DNA from: Hevea brasiliensis
Lineage: Eukaryota; Streptophyta; Magnoliopsida; Malpighiales; Euphorbiaceae
DNA length: 64,000 nt
Reading direction: 5' to 3'
Assembly (NCBI RefSeq): GCF_030052815.1
Contig: NW_026614806.1
Location: 2,943,953 to 3,007,952 of the forward strand
This document shows positions 23,901 to 36,650 of the stretch, one piece after another; the stretch's first letter is position 1, and each line of letters begins with the position of its first letter. The notes below the pieces were generated by a model, which saw only the letters and a list, made by a program, of their open reading frames with translations, ran no database searches and had not been told where the DNA came from. Both the position numbers and the translations under genes were made by a program.

Positions 23901-26164
23901 AATGAGGGGCTAACACTAAGTTGGTTTCTAATAATAAAAAAAATTATTAGAGTATGTTTATTAGTAAATTTGCACGCTAATAAACCTAGGTTTAAAAATC
24001 TTCACCCATTAAACTAATCACCCATGTATTATAGTATTTAAATTATTAAATTTAAAATATGACCTAAATTCTTTTTAAAATTGTGCTTATTTTAAAATTG
24101 TGATTTTTATAAAGCTTTTAAAAATGGGCCATAATTTATTAAATTGATCGTGGATATTTTTAAATTAAAATATATTCTGGTAAAATAGGTATGTTGCATT
24201 CTAATTAATTTTTAATTATAGGTCTAAATGTGAATTTATTGGCCAATAAAATAAGCACACTTTTAAAAAGAATTTAGGCCATATTATAAATTAAATAATT
24301 TTAATGCACCATTATTTGGACTAAAAACTATGGAAAATATTCCAATAATTAATTTTTAAAAATTTTTAAATGATTAGAAATTAGCTCATTAAAATTTTTA
24401 AAGTGAACTTTAAATTTATTTTCAATTTTTAAAATCAACCTTTAAATTCTAACATAGATGATGTTTGAATTCTAATAAATATGTTCAAAGAATTACTTAG
24501 ATATGTGTATTTTAGGATTTTAAAAATTATTTTTTTCATATATAATTTAGCCCAATTAAAAATAAACTTGACCAATAACAATAGTCCAATTAATTTAATT
24601 GATTAACCCCTAGTAATTAACTAATTAATTACTAATCTCAAATAGCTTATTATGGGCTATCGAGGCTTTAAAATTTAAATTTATAAGCTGAAATGTTGCT
24701 TTTATTGGGTCAATGTTGGATAATTAATTAATGTTAATTTATGGTCTAGGTCTAGCTGATTTAACACTCTTGAATATTAAATTTAGAAAGATTTAATGGA
24801 CCCATAAATTTAGAATATTGGCCTCATGTATGTAAATGTTAGAATGTTATTTTTAGTATATTTAATTGAGCGACCAAATAATATGAAAAAAAAAATTAAT
24901 AATTAAATTTTAAAAGATAATATGAGTAATTTTACTAATATTGGCCAATATAAGCTAAAGATTGTTTTATTCCATTTATTAAATTATTGAAAATATGGGT
25001 ACAATTTTATATTGGCCCCATATTCACAATTTTTATTTTGTTAAACTACATATTTTATTGGCCCATTAAATTTTTTATGGGCTCCACATTTAAAAAATAA
25101 AACTTCAATTTATCAATTTATATTATTTTACATACTCACTCACAATTTAATTAAAATGAGCTAAAATTATTTAATTATATTGACTTATGGGCCTCACAAT
25201 TTATGGGCCAATAAAAAAAAGTTTCAAATTAGTTTAAAAAATTTTGACCTAGTTACTTAAAAAATTTTGCATTTATATTTCTTTGTTAGATTGATTAATT
25301 TAACAGTGATTAGAATATTTTACCCACAATAGAATGTTTTAAAGCTAGGTCAATATTAAATGTTACTAAACATATATGGCTCATTAAATTTTTTTACTTT
25401 ATTGGGCCAATAAAAATATTAATTAATAACAATTATAATATTTAAATATATGGGTCAATAATGATATAATAATTATTTTACGTACTCACTCATAATTTAG
25501 TTCGTTTTAAATTAATAGAAATTTAACTTGTATTTTGTTAGCCAATCCCAAAGCTATATTAGCCCAATATTACGAGTAATTGCTAGATAAAAAAATTGGC
25601 CCTATATATCTTCTTAATTGAATGACTTTAAAAATTGATATTTTTATACAAAATTTATAATATTAATTTATATTTTTAAAATTAAAATATAGACTCATTA
25701 ATTTTTTGTTTAATTAGGTTAATAAAAAAAATTTTTAAATTACCATAATATTGGCCTATTAAATTTTTTGTTTTGTTAAACGTGACAGATAATTAAGAAC
25801 ATATCCATATTTAATCTTTTAATTAAAATTAGTAATGACATATATTGATTAATATATATTAACCTATTTAAATTAATAAATTTGAATAATATTCTAGTAA
25901 TAAAATTTTCTTATAATTCTTTGTTAATGGCCTCTATTTTAAAGTACTAAACATTTTATTTAAGTTAGGTCAATTATTCAATAACTTAAAATATGCGTAA
26001 AATATAGATATTCATATAGTCATATAATGGGTCAATAAAACCTACCTACATTTAAATTTTATGACAATTATTGATTTTTTGGCCATATTTACTAGGTCTA
26101 GCTATGGGCCTATTTAATTGTTAAGTAAATTATAGCTATTGACTATAGCTATTCTGTTTTAGCG

Positions 26165-29100
26165 CATATTATTAATTTTACAATAATAAAATTTTTAAAT
26201 AGCAATATGTTTTATGTACCTAAGGTGGTGTAGCTATTTTGCTTTATTGGACAAAAATAATATAAATATTCCACACTAATACCAATTTGAATATTTTAAA
26301 TGGAGAATTTAAGATATGACCATTAATATTGCGATGCTTAAAACACATTAATACCAACCATTTAATAATGTAATATCTACAATTTACTCATTTAAAGTAC
26401 TCCATATCTTTAAATAATATATTAATTTCTTTTAGGTAATAAAAAAAATTAAATTGTAAATGAGATGCATAAAACAACATGATCGTCTGTTAAAATGGGC
26501 TAATATTCTAAGTATATATTTGTTAATAAGTTCATCATTATTGAAATATGTACTCATTAATAAAAATTAATAAAAAAATTTATCAATATACCCATACTTT
26601 TTAAAAGTTTTCATTTATAGCTCATATTAAACTGTTCTTGGCCCACTAATAATGTTAAAAATTAATAGAACTAGTTGCATATCATTAATGTTAGTTACTA
26701 AATATATCTGATAGGTTAAATATTTATGTACTCAATTTTTATTTTAGTTTTTATCTTAAAAAAATCTTAAATGACCAATTGCCCAATATTTGATACATTA
26801 GTACACATATTAAGATTACTAATTGTTTAATTGAGCCATTAATGAAAAAAATTTAATTACTTATATTAATAGAATATCAAATATGGGGGCTAATCTTTGT
26901 GAAAAATAAACTAAATGCTTTAGTTGCTTTATGTATTAAAGTTTTTTTATTAGCTCAATTAAATAAAAAATTAATAAATTCATATTTTAATTTTAAAAAG
27001 ATTAATTTTAATAAGTTGACAAAATTTGGCCAATTAGACATAATATTATTACTTAATTTTTAATTAGCATAAATTGTTTTATTTGTCATTGGTGCGTATT
27101 TGAAAAGTTTTTTTATTGGCCTAATATGAACTCATTAATTAAAATAATATTTTTAGCAATTGTAAGGCGGGACTCGTATGAGAACAACTTGATATGGAGC
27201 TTATTTTTAATATTAAAAATTTTATAAATGACCTAATCCGAATTCAAATGATACAACATAATATTAACGGGCTTTTTCACATCTAAATATAAATACACAA
27301 AACACCTAGGGCAAGTTGTTAAAAATTTTGTGTAGTAAATAAGATATATATTGGGCGATTAAAATGACATTAATTTGAAATTTTTAATTTTGAACTAATA
27401 AACTTTGTGTTTTATAATTTAAATTTGACCATTGTTAACAAATTAATGGATCAATATTTTAATTGGTCATATTCTATTTAAACTTAATGATCGTTATAAG
27501 CCTTTTAAAATTTTGTTAACATTTTTTATTAGCATATATCAATCGATTGACCCATTGATTTTTTTGCTTTATTGGACCAATAAAAAAACCCACTAAAATA
27601 TAAAAAATCTATTAGTTGAAACTATTACGAGGTATAACAAAACTAATGGCCCATATTTTAATTTAGAATATTGACCATTAATTAATGAATATTAGCTAAT
27701 TTGAATTTAATAAGTAAATTGTAATACTAATTTTAAAAATCAATTAATTGGGCTGAATTTAAAAATATCATCATTAACAAAAAAAATTAATAAGTCTAAT
27801 ATTAGTCAAATAAATTGGTTGTTGATTTTTTTTAAATATATTTTTAAGTAATAAAAAATAAAATTTAATTGCAGATTGATATATTTTCATAATGTTTTAG
27901 TAGACAATTTACATTTATGTAAATTAAGATTTTTTTTACATATTTAAAATTTATTAGCCCAATTAAATAAAAAAATTATGAGCCATATTTTAATTTTTAA
28001 AAATTAATTTTTATTAACCTAATAAAATTGAAAAAAAAAATAATGAGCCCATATTCTAATTTTAAAGATTAGCTTTAGTTGACTTAATAAAATTGAAAAA
28101 AAAAATTACTAATACTTTCATAAATTGTACTAATAATTTGAAGCATATATGAAATTTAACAAATTCTTAATTGAACTTGGGAGTTAAAATATGTCCACTT
28201 ATTGGAACATTGAGCTAATAAAAAAAAATCAACCTTTTAAAATTTTATTAAAATTGTTTTTTTATATGCCCATATTTTAGGATAATGAATTAAATTTGAG
28301 TCCAAGTAATTAAATATCAAAAACTAATTTAATTTCACTCATTTTTTTCATATCCATTAAATTATTGCCCAAATTAATAATTTTTAATTTTTATATCCAC
28401 CATCCCCAATTTGCTATTTGAATTTTAGTATTTTTTATTAGACTCAAAAAAAGTTTGAAATTATTAATATTTTTTTATTGACCAATTTAATGAGCCATAT
28501 CTCACCACGTTTGAAAAATTAACAATAATCGAGAATTGGCCAAAAACATTATCATAAAAATCTTTTTTTATTATTAATGGATATCACCAAAAAAATGTTA
28601 CTGGCCCAATTAAATATGCCCCATATATCAATAGTATATAAATGATTTATCCTATATGATATATTAGTTTTATTTAATTTTAAAATATAATATTTTATCA
28701 AGTGCTATTTTATGTACTCACTCACATTCGATTTTTTTTATTGACACAATTAAATAAAAAATTAATAAGTCCATATTTTAATTTTAAAGTAATATTTTTA
28801 ATTGAAAAGTTTATTGGCCAATAAATTAATGAGTTGGTATATTCCAACATTTTTAAATACACCTAAATGTTTTGTATATTTAATATATAATTTGAATATA
28901 TTTATGTAATAATTTGAAACTTATTTTTTTATTGGTCCAACTTAGTTGAAAATATATTTTATTGACTAACATTTTTAAAATTTTCCTTTATATAATAAAA
29001 AAAATATTTTATAACATTAATTTAATATTTTTAAATTGATAAAATGTTGACCAAATATAGTCCACAAAGTAAAAAAAAAAATCGCCATTAACTTTTATTA

Positions 29101-29380
29101 GCCCAATATAATTCATTGATTTATATTTTTTATTGGGTAATATTTTATACACTTCACATTTAAAATATTCTAAATTAAAAAAAAATTGTTAATATGGGTA
29201 GGTCATTGTTAGGTCAATTTTAATGAAAATTTAAACTTATTAGAGAATAATTACTAGGTAGGCTCTTAAGCCGGCCACTAATGAGGCCATATTTTAATAA
29301 TTTGAAACTTTTTTTTATTGGCTTAACTTAATTAAAATTTGGTTGCTGATAATTAATTGTTTATATGGACCAATTGATAT
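26165..29380. other. AT-rich background with local tandem structure, shared with copy 2
   Basis: Non-coding block nearly identical to 51545-54770. Better-preserved background words occur here: GCCCAATTAAATAAAAAA with TTAATGAGCCCATATTTTAA-like neighbours at about 26943-26995, 27950-28000 and 28733-28785, and a reverse CATAAAAC-type word at about 28705-28731. Between 27950 and 28140 three diverged units of about 64-66 bp stand head to tail. Confidence 0.65.
27950..28140. repeat. Three diverged units of about 65 bp
   Basis: The units start at about 27952, 28014 and 28079, each reading roughly TTATTARCCYAATAAAATTG, then A-rich, then ATGAGCCCATATT, then TAATTTTAAARATTA. The third has lost the CCCATATT part. 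The same block is kept in copy 2 near 53330-53520. This is the clearest place where the background looks like a former satellite. Confidence 0.55.
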
Positions 29381-30766
29381 GAGAAGAGAGTGCTTGATGT
29401 ATATTAAACTAGCATAATACCCATGCTATATATGGGTAATTTATAATTTTTATTTTTTAATTATATTTTAAATAAAATAAATTATTTATATTAAATTAAT
29501 TTTAAATTAAAAATTCTCTCTTATTTAATTTAATTTGAATAAAATTTTACCTAACATAATAATAAATTTTTAATTAAATTATGTTATAATTAATTAAAAT
29601 ACCTATTTAATTCTTTTTATACATTTATCAAGAGTAATTTTCATGATTATTTTGTTTAAAATGTAATTAAAGTACTTTATTTAAAAAATAATTTAAATTT
29701 CATAAAATTTTTATATTTTATCTCATAATTTATGTAAATCGATATTTATTTTTTTATAAATTATAGAAAATACATTAAATTAATGAGAAAATAATATTAT
29801 TTTAAAAATGTATAAATATAATATTTTTGTTATTAATATAATAAAAAATTATCAAATTGCTAATGATGAATTGAATTATTTAATTTTAGTAATAATGAAA
29901 ATATATAATATTATTATTAATTAAAAATAACATTCTATTATATTATTTTTAAAATTACTACATCTAAATGTAAATTTTTTTTTATTAATCTTAATTTTTT
30001 ATAAAATAATTATTTGACAAAAGTAGTTATCACTTTACATAAATTTGTAATATAAAATAAATACATTTCATAAAAGTTATAATTTTAAAATGTCATAATT
30101 TTCTATTATTAAAATAAATACTATAAATACATATTATTTTTTAAAAGACAGATTTCATGATTATAATATTGTAATTTTAATTGTTCTTAATCATCTTTAT
30201 TTATAGCTAAATTTTCAATGTTATTATATTTGCAATTTATCTTTAAAATTTTACTTCTATATAAAAATATAGTTAAGAGATAATTTAAGTAAAATTTAAA
30301 AATAATTTTGATGAAAATTAATTATAATAAAATATAAATAATCAAAATATTAATTATAATTTTATTTGATATATAATTATAATGAAATAAGATATTCAAA
30401 GTTTAAGAAATATTAAATAAGAAAATTTAAAAAATTAATAATTAAATAAATATTAATTAGATATATTTAAATAAATAAATTTTGAAAATAATAACTAATA
30501 ACTTTGAAAGAAATAATAAAATATAAAAAATATTTGAGCACATTTAGGTTAAATAAAAATACTTGGTGAAAGAAGAGTACTTGATATGTATCAAAAATCT
30601 CATATATTTATTGACAAACAAATGAAAATCATTTAAATAAAAAATAATTTATAACTAAATATTATTGAATTGAAAAATGATAATAAAAACATTTAAATTC
30701 AATTTTTTAAAAGTAAAATGTTTCTTATTTACATGGTCATTTCAATTAAATGGCCATAAGTTGGCC

Positions 30767-30767
<1 letters not shown>

Positions 30768-30818
<51 letters not shown>
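30768..30818. repeat. (AAT)n microsatellite
   Basis: About 17 repeats. The equivalent site in copy 2 (about 58686-58711) is a short GAT/AAT mix, so it expanded in copy 1 only. Confidence 0.95.
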
Positions 30819-31186
30819 GCATTAATTAATTTTAGAAAAGCAAAATAAAAAGAATATTAAATTATTAACATAAAAAATAATATATACTAATTATAAATAA
30901 GTCAAATCTCTATATTTTATTTTTATAACTTTTTATATAGACTACACTTTTTGTCTCTCAAATTTTTTAATAAAGATTTTATAATAAAAAATATAACAAT
31001 ACAATAAAAATATTTGTCAAAGATATGAAATAATTTAAAGATTGAATTATATGATAGTTGATTATTAGATCACAAATTAATAATTAATTTTTTTTAAACT
31101 AATGACCATCAATGATTTATTATTATTGTTATTATGGAGGGTAACATTTGGTAAATAATATCTTTGTAAAAATGAATTTATAAAAA

Positions 31187-32040
31187 ATTAATATAAATAA
31201 TTTTTAAATATTATATTTAATCATAAAATCTCTTAATTTTTAAAAATTAAAATAAAAAAATAATTTAAATCATAAATATTAAAGTAATATTGTAAATAAT
31301 AATAATAATTATTATAAGAGAAATAAAAAAATAATAATTAGTATTTATAAAATAATATAATAAGTTGTAAATATTACATTTAATTACTAAATGTTTTAAT
31401 TTTAAAAAAAATAGTAATTTGAATATAAATGCTAAGGTAATATTATAAATAATAATGATAATTAAAAGAGAAATAAAAAATAAATAATAATTAATATAAA
31501 AGAGAGTATTTATGATTAATTATAAAATCATAAATTAATAGTCAATATTCCTTAAATTAATTGTCACCGATTACCTTTTATTATTATTATTATTATTACC
31601 ACTAAACGTAACATGTCATAAATAATATTTTATATAAATGAATTTATAAAAAAATAATATAAATACTTTTTAAGTATTATATTTAATTATAAAAGGTCTT
31701 AATTTTTTAAAAATCAGATTTTAAAGAAAATAATATTTTAACTAATAAATGTTAAAGTAGTATTATAAATAATAATAATAATAATAATTAAAAAAGAATT
31801 AAAAATTAAATAATAATTAGTATTTACAGAATAATATAAATAATTTATAAATATTATATTTAATTATAAAATGTCTTAATTTTCAAAAAATAAATTTAAA
31901 AAAAATAATAATTTAAATCATAAATTTTAATGTAGCATTTTAAATAAAAATGATAATTAAAAGATAAATAAAAAATTAAATAGTAATTAGTATAAAAGAT
32001 AATATTTATAGAAAGTGACATGTGATAAATTTTTTAAGGA
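31187..32040. repeat. Nested tandem array, inner period about 170 bp
   Basis: A unit of about 170 bp (AATATTATATTTAATCATAAAA-like start, AATAATTTAAAT middle, AATAATGATAATTAAAAGAG-like end) occurs twice at 31187-31510 and twice at 31655-32000. Each pair is preceded by an AACTAATGACCATCAATGA-like or related word. The same pairs recur at 37200-37945, at 59085-59840 in copy 2, and in reverse orientation near 55620-55990. Confidence 0.65.
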
Positions 32041-32346
32041 AAGTATTACTTTCTATATTGTATTTAGAAAATTAAATTATATAATAATTGTATATTACTA
32101 CTTTCAGGAAATATAGAAAAATAGTCATCAATAAATTTAATTAAAAATTATCAATTTTTATAAATATGATAGATTTAAAATCTTACCTCCTCTTAAATTT
32201 GTTTTATAAAAATATGGACCATTTCTTTATCAAAAAGTGAAAATACAATATATATAAAATTAGTATATATTTTTATTAGGTAAAATTAATAAATTAGTTC
32301 AATTAATTCTTAATTTTTCCTTTCTCTAATTAAATTGAACCTTTCA

Positions 32347-32348
<2 letters not shown>

Positions 32349-32417
<69 letters not shown>
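32349..32417. repeat. (AAT)n microsatellite
   Basis: About 23 repeats. The copy 2 counterpart (about 60190-60209) has only about six. Confidence 0.95.
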
Positions 32418-32418
<1 letters not shown>

Positions 32419-33144
32419 TATTTATTATAGTATTAAAGTGTAATAATTAAATAATTTATAACTTATATATGTATAATTAGAAAATTAATAACTTAATTAT
32501 AATTTAAAAAAATTATATAATTAATTAATAAAAAATAAAACTTCAAGAGGGCAGGTATATATATATATAATTTTTCTAAATAAGAATAAAACAATATAAT
32601 ATGATTAATACTAATATTAGTTATTTATTAATTATACTATAAAGAATATAAAAAAATAACGAAAATTGAATATTAACATAAATTTCATATTTTTCATTAC
32701 TGTGAAAATAAAATTTTATTTCATTTTCTCATAATTTATTTATATATATAACATTCAATATATAATTAAAAATATATTTTCATTAAATATGTGTTAAAGT
32801 AAAATAAAATCAAGGTAAATTAAAATTTATTAAAAATATAAAAAAGAGAGAGAGGGCAAATTATTTAACTTTATGCGATAAAAAAATTAAATATTTAACT
32901 TCATGTGATAATTTTTATAGTATAATTCTAAATTATTTTATTAATTCTAAGATGTATAATTCTTCAATTTTTGTAATTAAATGAAATAATAAAAAATTTT
33001 AGAATCTTTACATGAGAAATTTATAAATTTTTGAAATATATCTGCTATTTTTAATTAGTTAACTATAAAAATTATGATAATAATGATAATAGTAAAGATA
33101 TTTAAAAGGAAAGTTACATGTCATTTATCTGTAAATACATTCCC

Positions 33145-33147
<3 letters not shown>

Positions 33148-33184
<37 letters not shown>
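33148..33184. repeat. (TA)n microsatellite
   Basis: TA run following CATTCCCACTT. In copy 2 the same point (about 60925) has no TA run at all, so the tract is new in copy 1 or lost in copy 2. Confidence 0.9.
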
Positions 33185-33190
<6 letters not shown>

Positions 33191-33486
33191 TATTATATTT
33201 AGAAAATTAAATTATATAATAATTGTATATTACAACTTTCAGGAAATATAGTGAAATAGTTATCAATAAATTTAATTAAAATTTATCAATTGGTATAAAT
33301 ATGATGGATTTAAAATCTTACTCCTCTTGAACTTGTTTTATAAAAATATGGATCAATTCTTTATCAGAAAGTAAAAATACAACACATATAAAATTAGTAT
33401 ATGTTTTTATTAGGAAAAATTAATAAATTAGTTTAATTGATTCTTAATTTTTCCTTTCTCTAATTAAATTGAAATTTTTAGGTATT

Positions 33487-33525
<39 letters not shown>

Positions 33526-33675
33526 AATAATAATAGCTATTTATTATAGTATTAAAGTATAATAATTAAATAATTTATAACTTATATATGCGTAATTTGA
33601 AAATTAATAACTTAATCATAATTTAAAAAAATTATACAATTGATTAATAAAAAACAAAACTTCAAGTGGGGGCAG

Positions 33676-33678
<3 letters not shown>

Positions 33679-33712
<34 letters not shown>
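33679..33712. repeat. (TA)n microsatellite
   Basis: TA run after GGGGGCAGGTG; a shorter tract stands at the matching place in copy 2 (about 61403-61413). Confidence 0.9.
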
Positions 33713-33713
<1 letters not shown>

Positions 33714-33997
33714 TAAATAATAATAAAATAATATAATATGATTAATACTAATATTAATTATTTATTAATTATACTATAAAGAATATCAAAAAAATAATGA
33801 AAATTGAATGTTAACATAAATTTCTTATTTTTTATTACTATGAAAATAAAATTTTATTTCATTTTTTCTTAATTTATTTTATATGTATAACATTCAATAT
33901 GTAATTAAAAATATGTTTTTATTAAATACGTGTTAAAATAAAATAAAATCAAGGTAAATTAAAATTTATTAAATATATAAAAAAGAGAAAGAGGACA

Positions 33998-34406
33998 AAT
34001 TATTTAACTCTATGTGATAAGAGGACAAAATATTTAACTCCATGTGATAATTTTTATAATATAATTCTAAATTATTTTATTAATTTTAAAATGTATAATT
34101 CTTAAATTTTTATAATTAAATGAAATAATAAAAAACTTAAGAATCCTTAAATGAGAAATTTATAAAATTTTGAAATATATCTGCTATTTTTAATTAGTTA
34201 GCCATAAAAACTATGGTAATAATAAAGATATTTAAAAGAAAATTAAAATTAAATAAAAATGGAATTAAATACTTAATATAAAAAGCAATAATTACTTACA
34301 TTAATTATTATAATTATTAAATATAATAATTTTTATATAGTAAGTGTCGCATGGCAACACTAAAATTTAGAGTGCCATGTTGCAACAGTAAGGAAAAATC
34401 TCTCTT

Positions 34407-34440
<34 letters not shown>

Positions 34441-35357
34441 ATATAATTAGTATATGTGGTAAGGTAATAAATTTAATTTAATATTACCATGTGATAAGAG
34501 GACAAAATATTTAACTCAATGTGATAATTTTTATAGTATAATTCTAAATTATTTTATTAATTTTAAAATGTATAATTCTTAAATTTTTATAATTAAATGA
34601 AATAATAAAAAACTTAAGAATCCTTAAATGAGAAATTTATAAATTTTTGAAATATATCTGCTATTTTTAATTAGTTAGCCATAAAAATTATGGTAATAAT
34701 AAAGATATTTAAAAGAAAATTAAAATTAAATAAAAATGGAATTAAATACTTAATATAAAAGGCAATAATTACTTACATTAATTATTATAATTATTAAATA
34801 TAATAATTTTTATATAGTAAGTGTCGTGTGCCAGCACTAAAATTTAGAGTGCCACGTTGCAACAGTAAGGGAAAATCTCTTTTATATATATATATATATA
34901 TAATTAGTATATGTGATAAGATAATAAATTTAATTTAATATTGCCATGTGATAAGATGATAAAATATTTAACTCCATGTGATAATTTTTATAGTATAATT
35001 TTAAATTATTTTATTAATTTTAAAATATATAATTCTTAAATTTTTATAATTAAATGAAATAATTAAAAACTTAAGAATCCTTAAATGATAAATTTATAAA
35101 TTTTTGAAATATATCTGCTATTTTTAATTAGTTAGCCATAAAAATTATGGTAATAATAAAGATATTTAAAAGAAAATTAAATTAAATAAAAATGAAATTA
35201 AATACTTAATATAAAAGGTAATAATTACTTACATTAATTATTATAATTATTAAATATAATAATTTTTATATAGTAAATATCACTTGGCAGCACTAAAATT
35301 TAGAGTGCCACGTTGCAACAGTAAGGGAAAATCTCTCTTCTTTATATATATATATAT

Positions 35358-35427
<70 letters not shown>

Positions 35428-35475
35428 ATGTAATTAGTATATGTAGTAAGGCAATAAATTTAATTTAATATTGCC
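33998..35475. repeat. Three-fold tandem repeat of 460-480 bp
   Basis: The anchor GAGGACAAAATATTTAACTC (or GATGATAAAA) starts at 34021, 34498 and 34955, periods 477 and 457. Each unit runs through TCTGCTATTTTTAATTAG, AATAATTTTTATATAGTA, a CACGTTGCAACAGTAAGG-type word, a TA microsatellite and AATTAGTATATG. A more diverged copy stands apart at 36023-36640. Copy 2 has a single unit at this place (about 61715-62235), so array size changed after the duplication. Function unknown. Confidence 0.8.
35343..35424. repeat. (TA)n microsatellite with GTTT interruption
   Basis: About 80 bp of TA broken once by TGTTTA near 35357. The matching tract in copy 2 is 62109-62167. Confidence 0.95.
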
Positions 35476-36356
35476 ATTTAGTATATTATAACTTTCAGAA
35501 AATATAAAAAAATAGTCATCAATTAATGTAATTAAAAATTATTAATTGGCATAAATATGATAGATTTAAAATCTTGCCTCCTCTTGAGTTTATTTTATAA
35601 AAACGTGGACCACTTTTTTATCAGAAAGTAAAAATGCAATATGTATAAAGTGAATATATATTTTTATTAGATAAAATTAATAAATTAATTCTTAATTTTT
35701 CATTTCTCTAATTAAATAGGGCACATGTGTGTGTGTATATATATATGTAATTTTTTAAATAATAATAAAAAAATATAATATAATTAATTCTAATATTAGT
35801 TATTTATTAATTATACTATAAAGAATATAAAAAAAAATAATTAAAATTGAATATTAACACAAATTTCTTATTTTTTATTACTATGAAAATAAAATTTTAT
35901 TATATATATATATATATACATAACATTCAATATATAATTAAAAATATGTTTTTGTTAAATGTGTGTTAAAATAAAATAAAATCAAAGTAAATTAAAATTT
36001 ATTAAATATATAAAAAGAGAGAGAGGATAAAATATTTAACTCCATATGATAATTTTATAGTATAATTTTAAATTATTTTATTAATTTTAAGATATATAAT
36101 TCTTAAATTTTTATAATTACATGAAATAATAAAAAATTTAAGAATCCTTAAATGAAAATTTTATAAATTTTTAAAATATATCTGTTATTTTTAATTAGTT
36201 AGCCATAAAAATTGTGGTAATAATGATAATAGTAAAGATATTTAAAAGAAAATTAGAATTAAATAAAAAATGAAATTAAATACTTAACATAAAAAATAAT
36301 AATTACTTACATTAATTATTATAATTGTAAAATATAATAATTTTTATATAGTACAT

Positions 36357-36394
36357 GTCACGTGACAGCACTAAAATTTAGAGTGTCACGTGGC
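36357..36394. other. Paired CACGTG palindromes
   Basis: GTCACGTGAC at 36357-36366 is followed 20 bases later by GTGTCACGTGGC at about 36383-36394. Another GTCACGTGAC lies at about 36571. CACGTG is the plant G-box core bound by bZIP and bHLH factors. Here the words recur at fixed places in the repeat units and are often damaged (CATGTG, CACGTT), so they look like a structural mark of this Helitron family, not a gene promoter. Confidence 0.6.
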
Positions 36395-36650
36395 AATAGT
36401 AAGAGAAAACCTTCTTGCTTTATATATGGAGAGATATAAATATATAGTAATATAATTGGTATATGTGGTAATGTAATAAATTCAACTTAATATTGCCATT
36501 TGGTATAAATATATTGGTTTTAGAATCTTATGTGACAACTCAGAAGAAAACTTGACTGTTTTAAATATTGTCACGTGACATAAATATGAAGGTTTTGAAA
36601 TTCTATATGGCAGTACTAGAGGAAAATCTGTCTGCTTTATATATATATAT

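Larger units (their letters stand above)
16653..26164. other. 9.5-kb segment absent from copy 2
   Basis: In the second copy the equivalents of 16652 and 26165 are joined at about 51545-51550 over a shared CATATT, which points to a microhomology deletion there. The segment consists of decayed background plus two dated insertions: the small Helitron at 17487-19163 and the Cassandra array at 19991-20926. The stretches 16653-17486, 19164-19990 and 20932-26164 hold only background words, several on the reverse strand (about 21882-21900, 25126-25150, 25472-25500). No gene is visible. Confidence 0.65.
29409..36650 (-). mobile_element. Large non-autonomous Helitron, nested, copy 1
   Basis: The minus-strand 3' end is at 29409 (A|CTAG on the + strand, then hairpin ACCCAT...ATGGGT at 29419-29437). 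The right edge follows from the host: the flanking Helitron sequence stops at 29408 and resumes with GACATATTATATATAAACAA at about 36652, inside a (TA)n run that blurs the 5' TC. The roughly 7.2 kb inside holds a 1.65-kb segment like 17487-19163, nested AT-rich arrays, AAT and TA microsatellites, a three-fold 460-480-bp repeat and CACGTG words. No Rep/helicase or captured gene frame exists. Confidence 0.55.
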
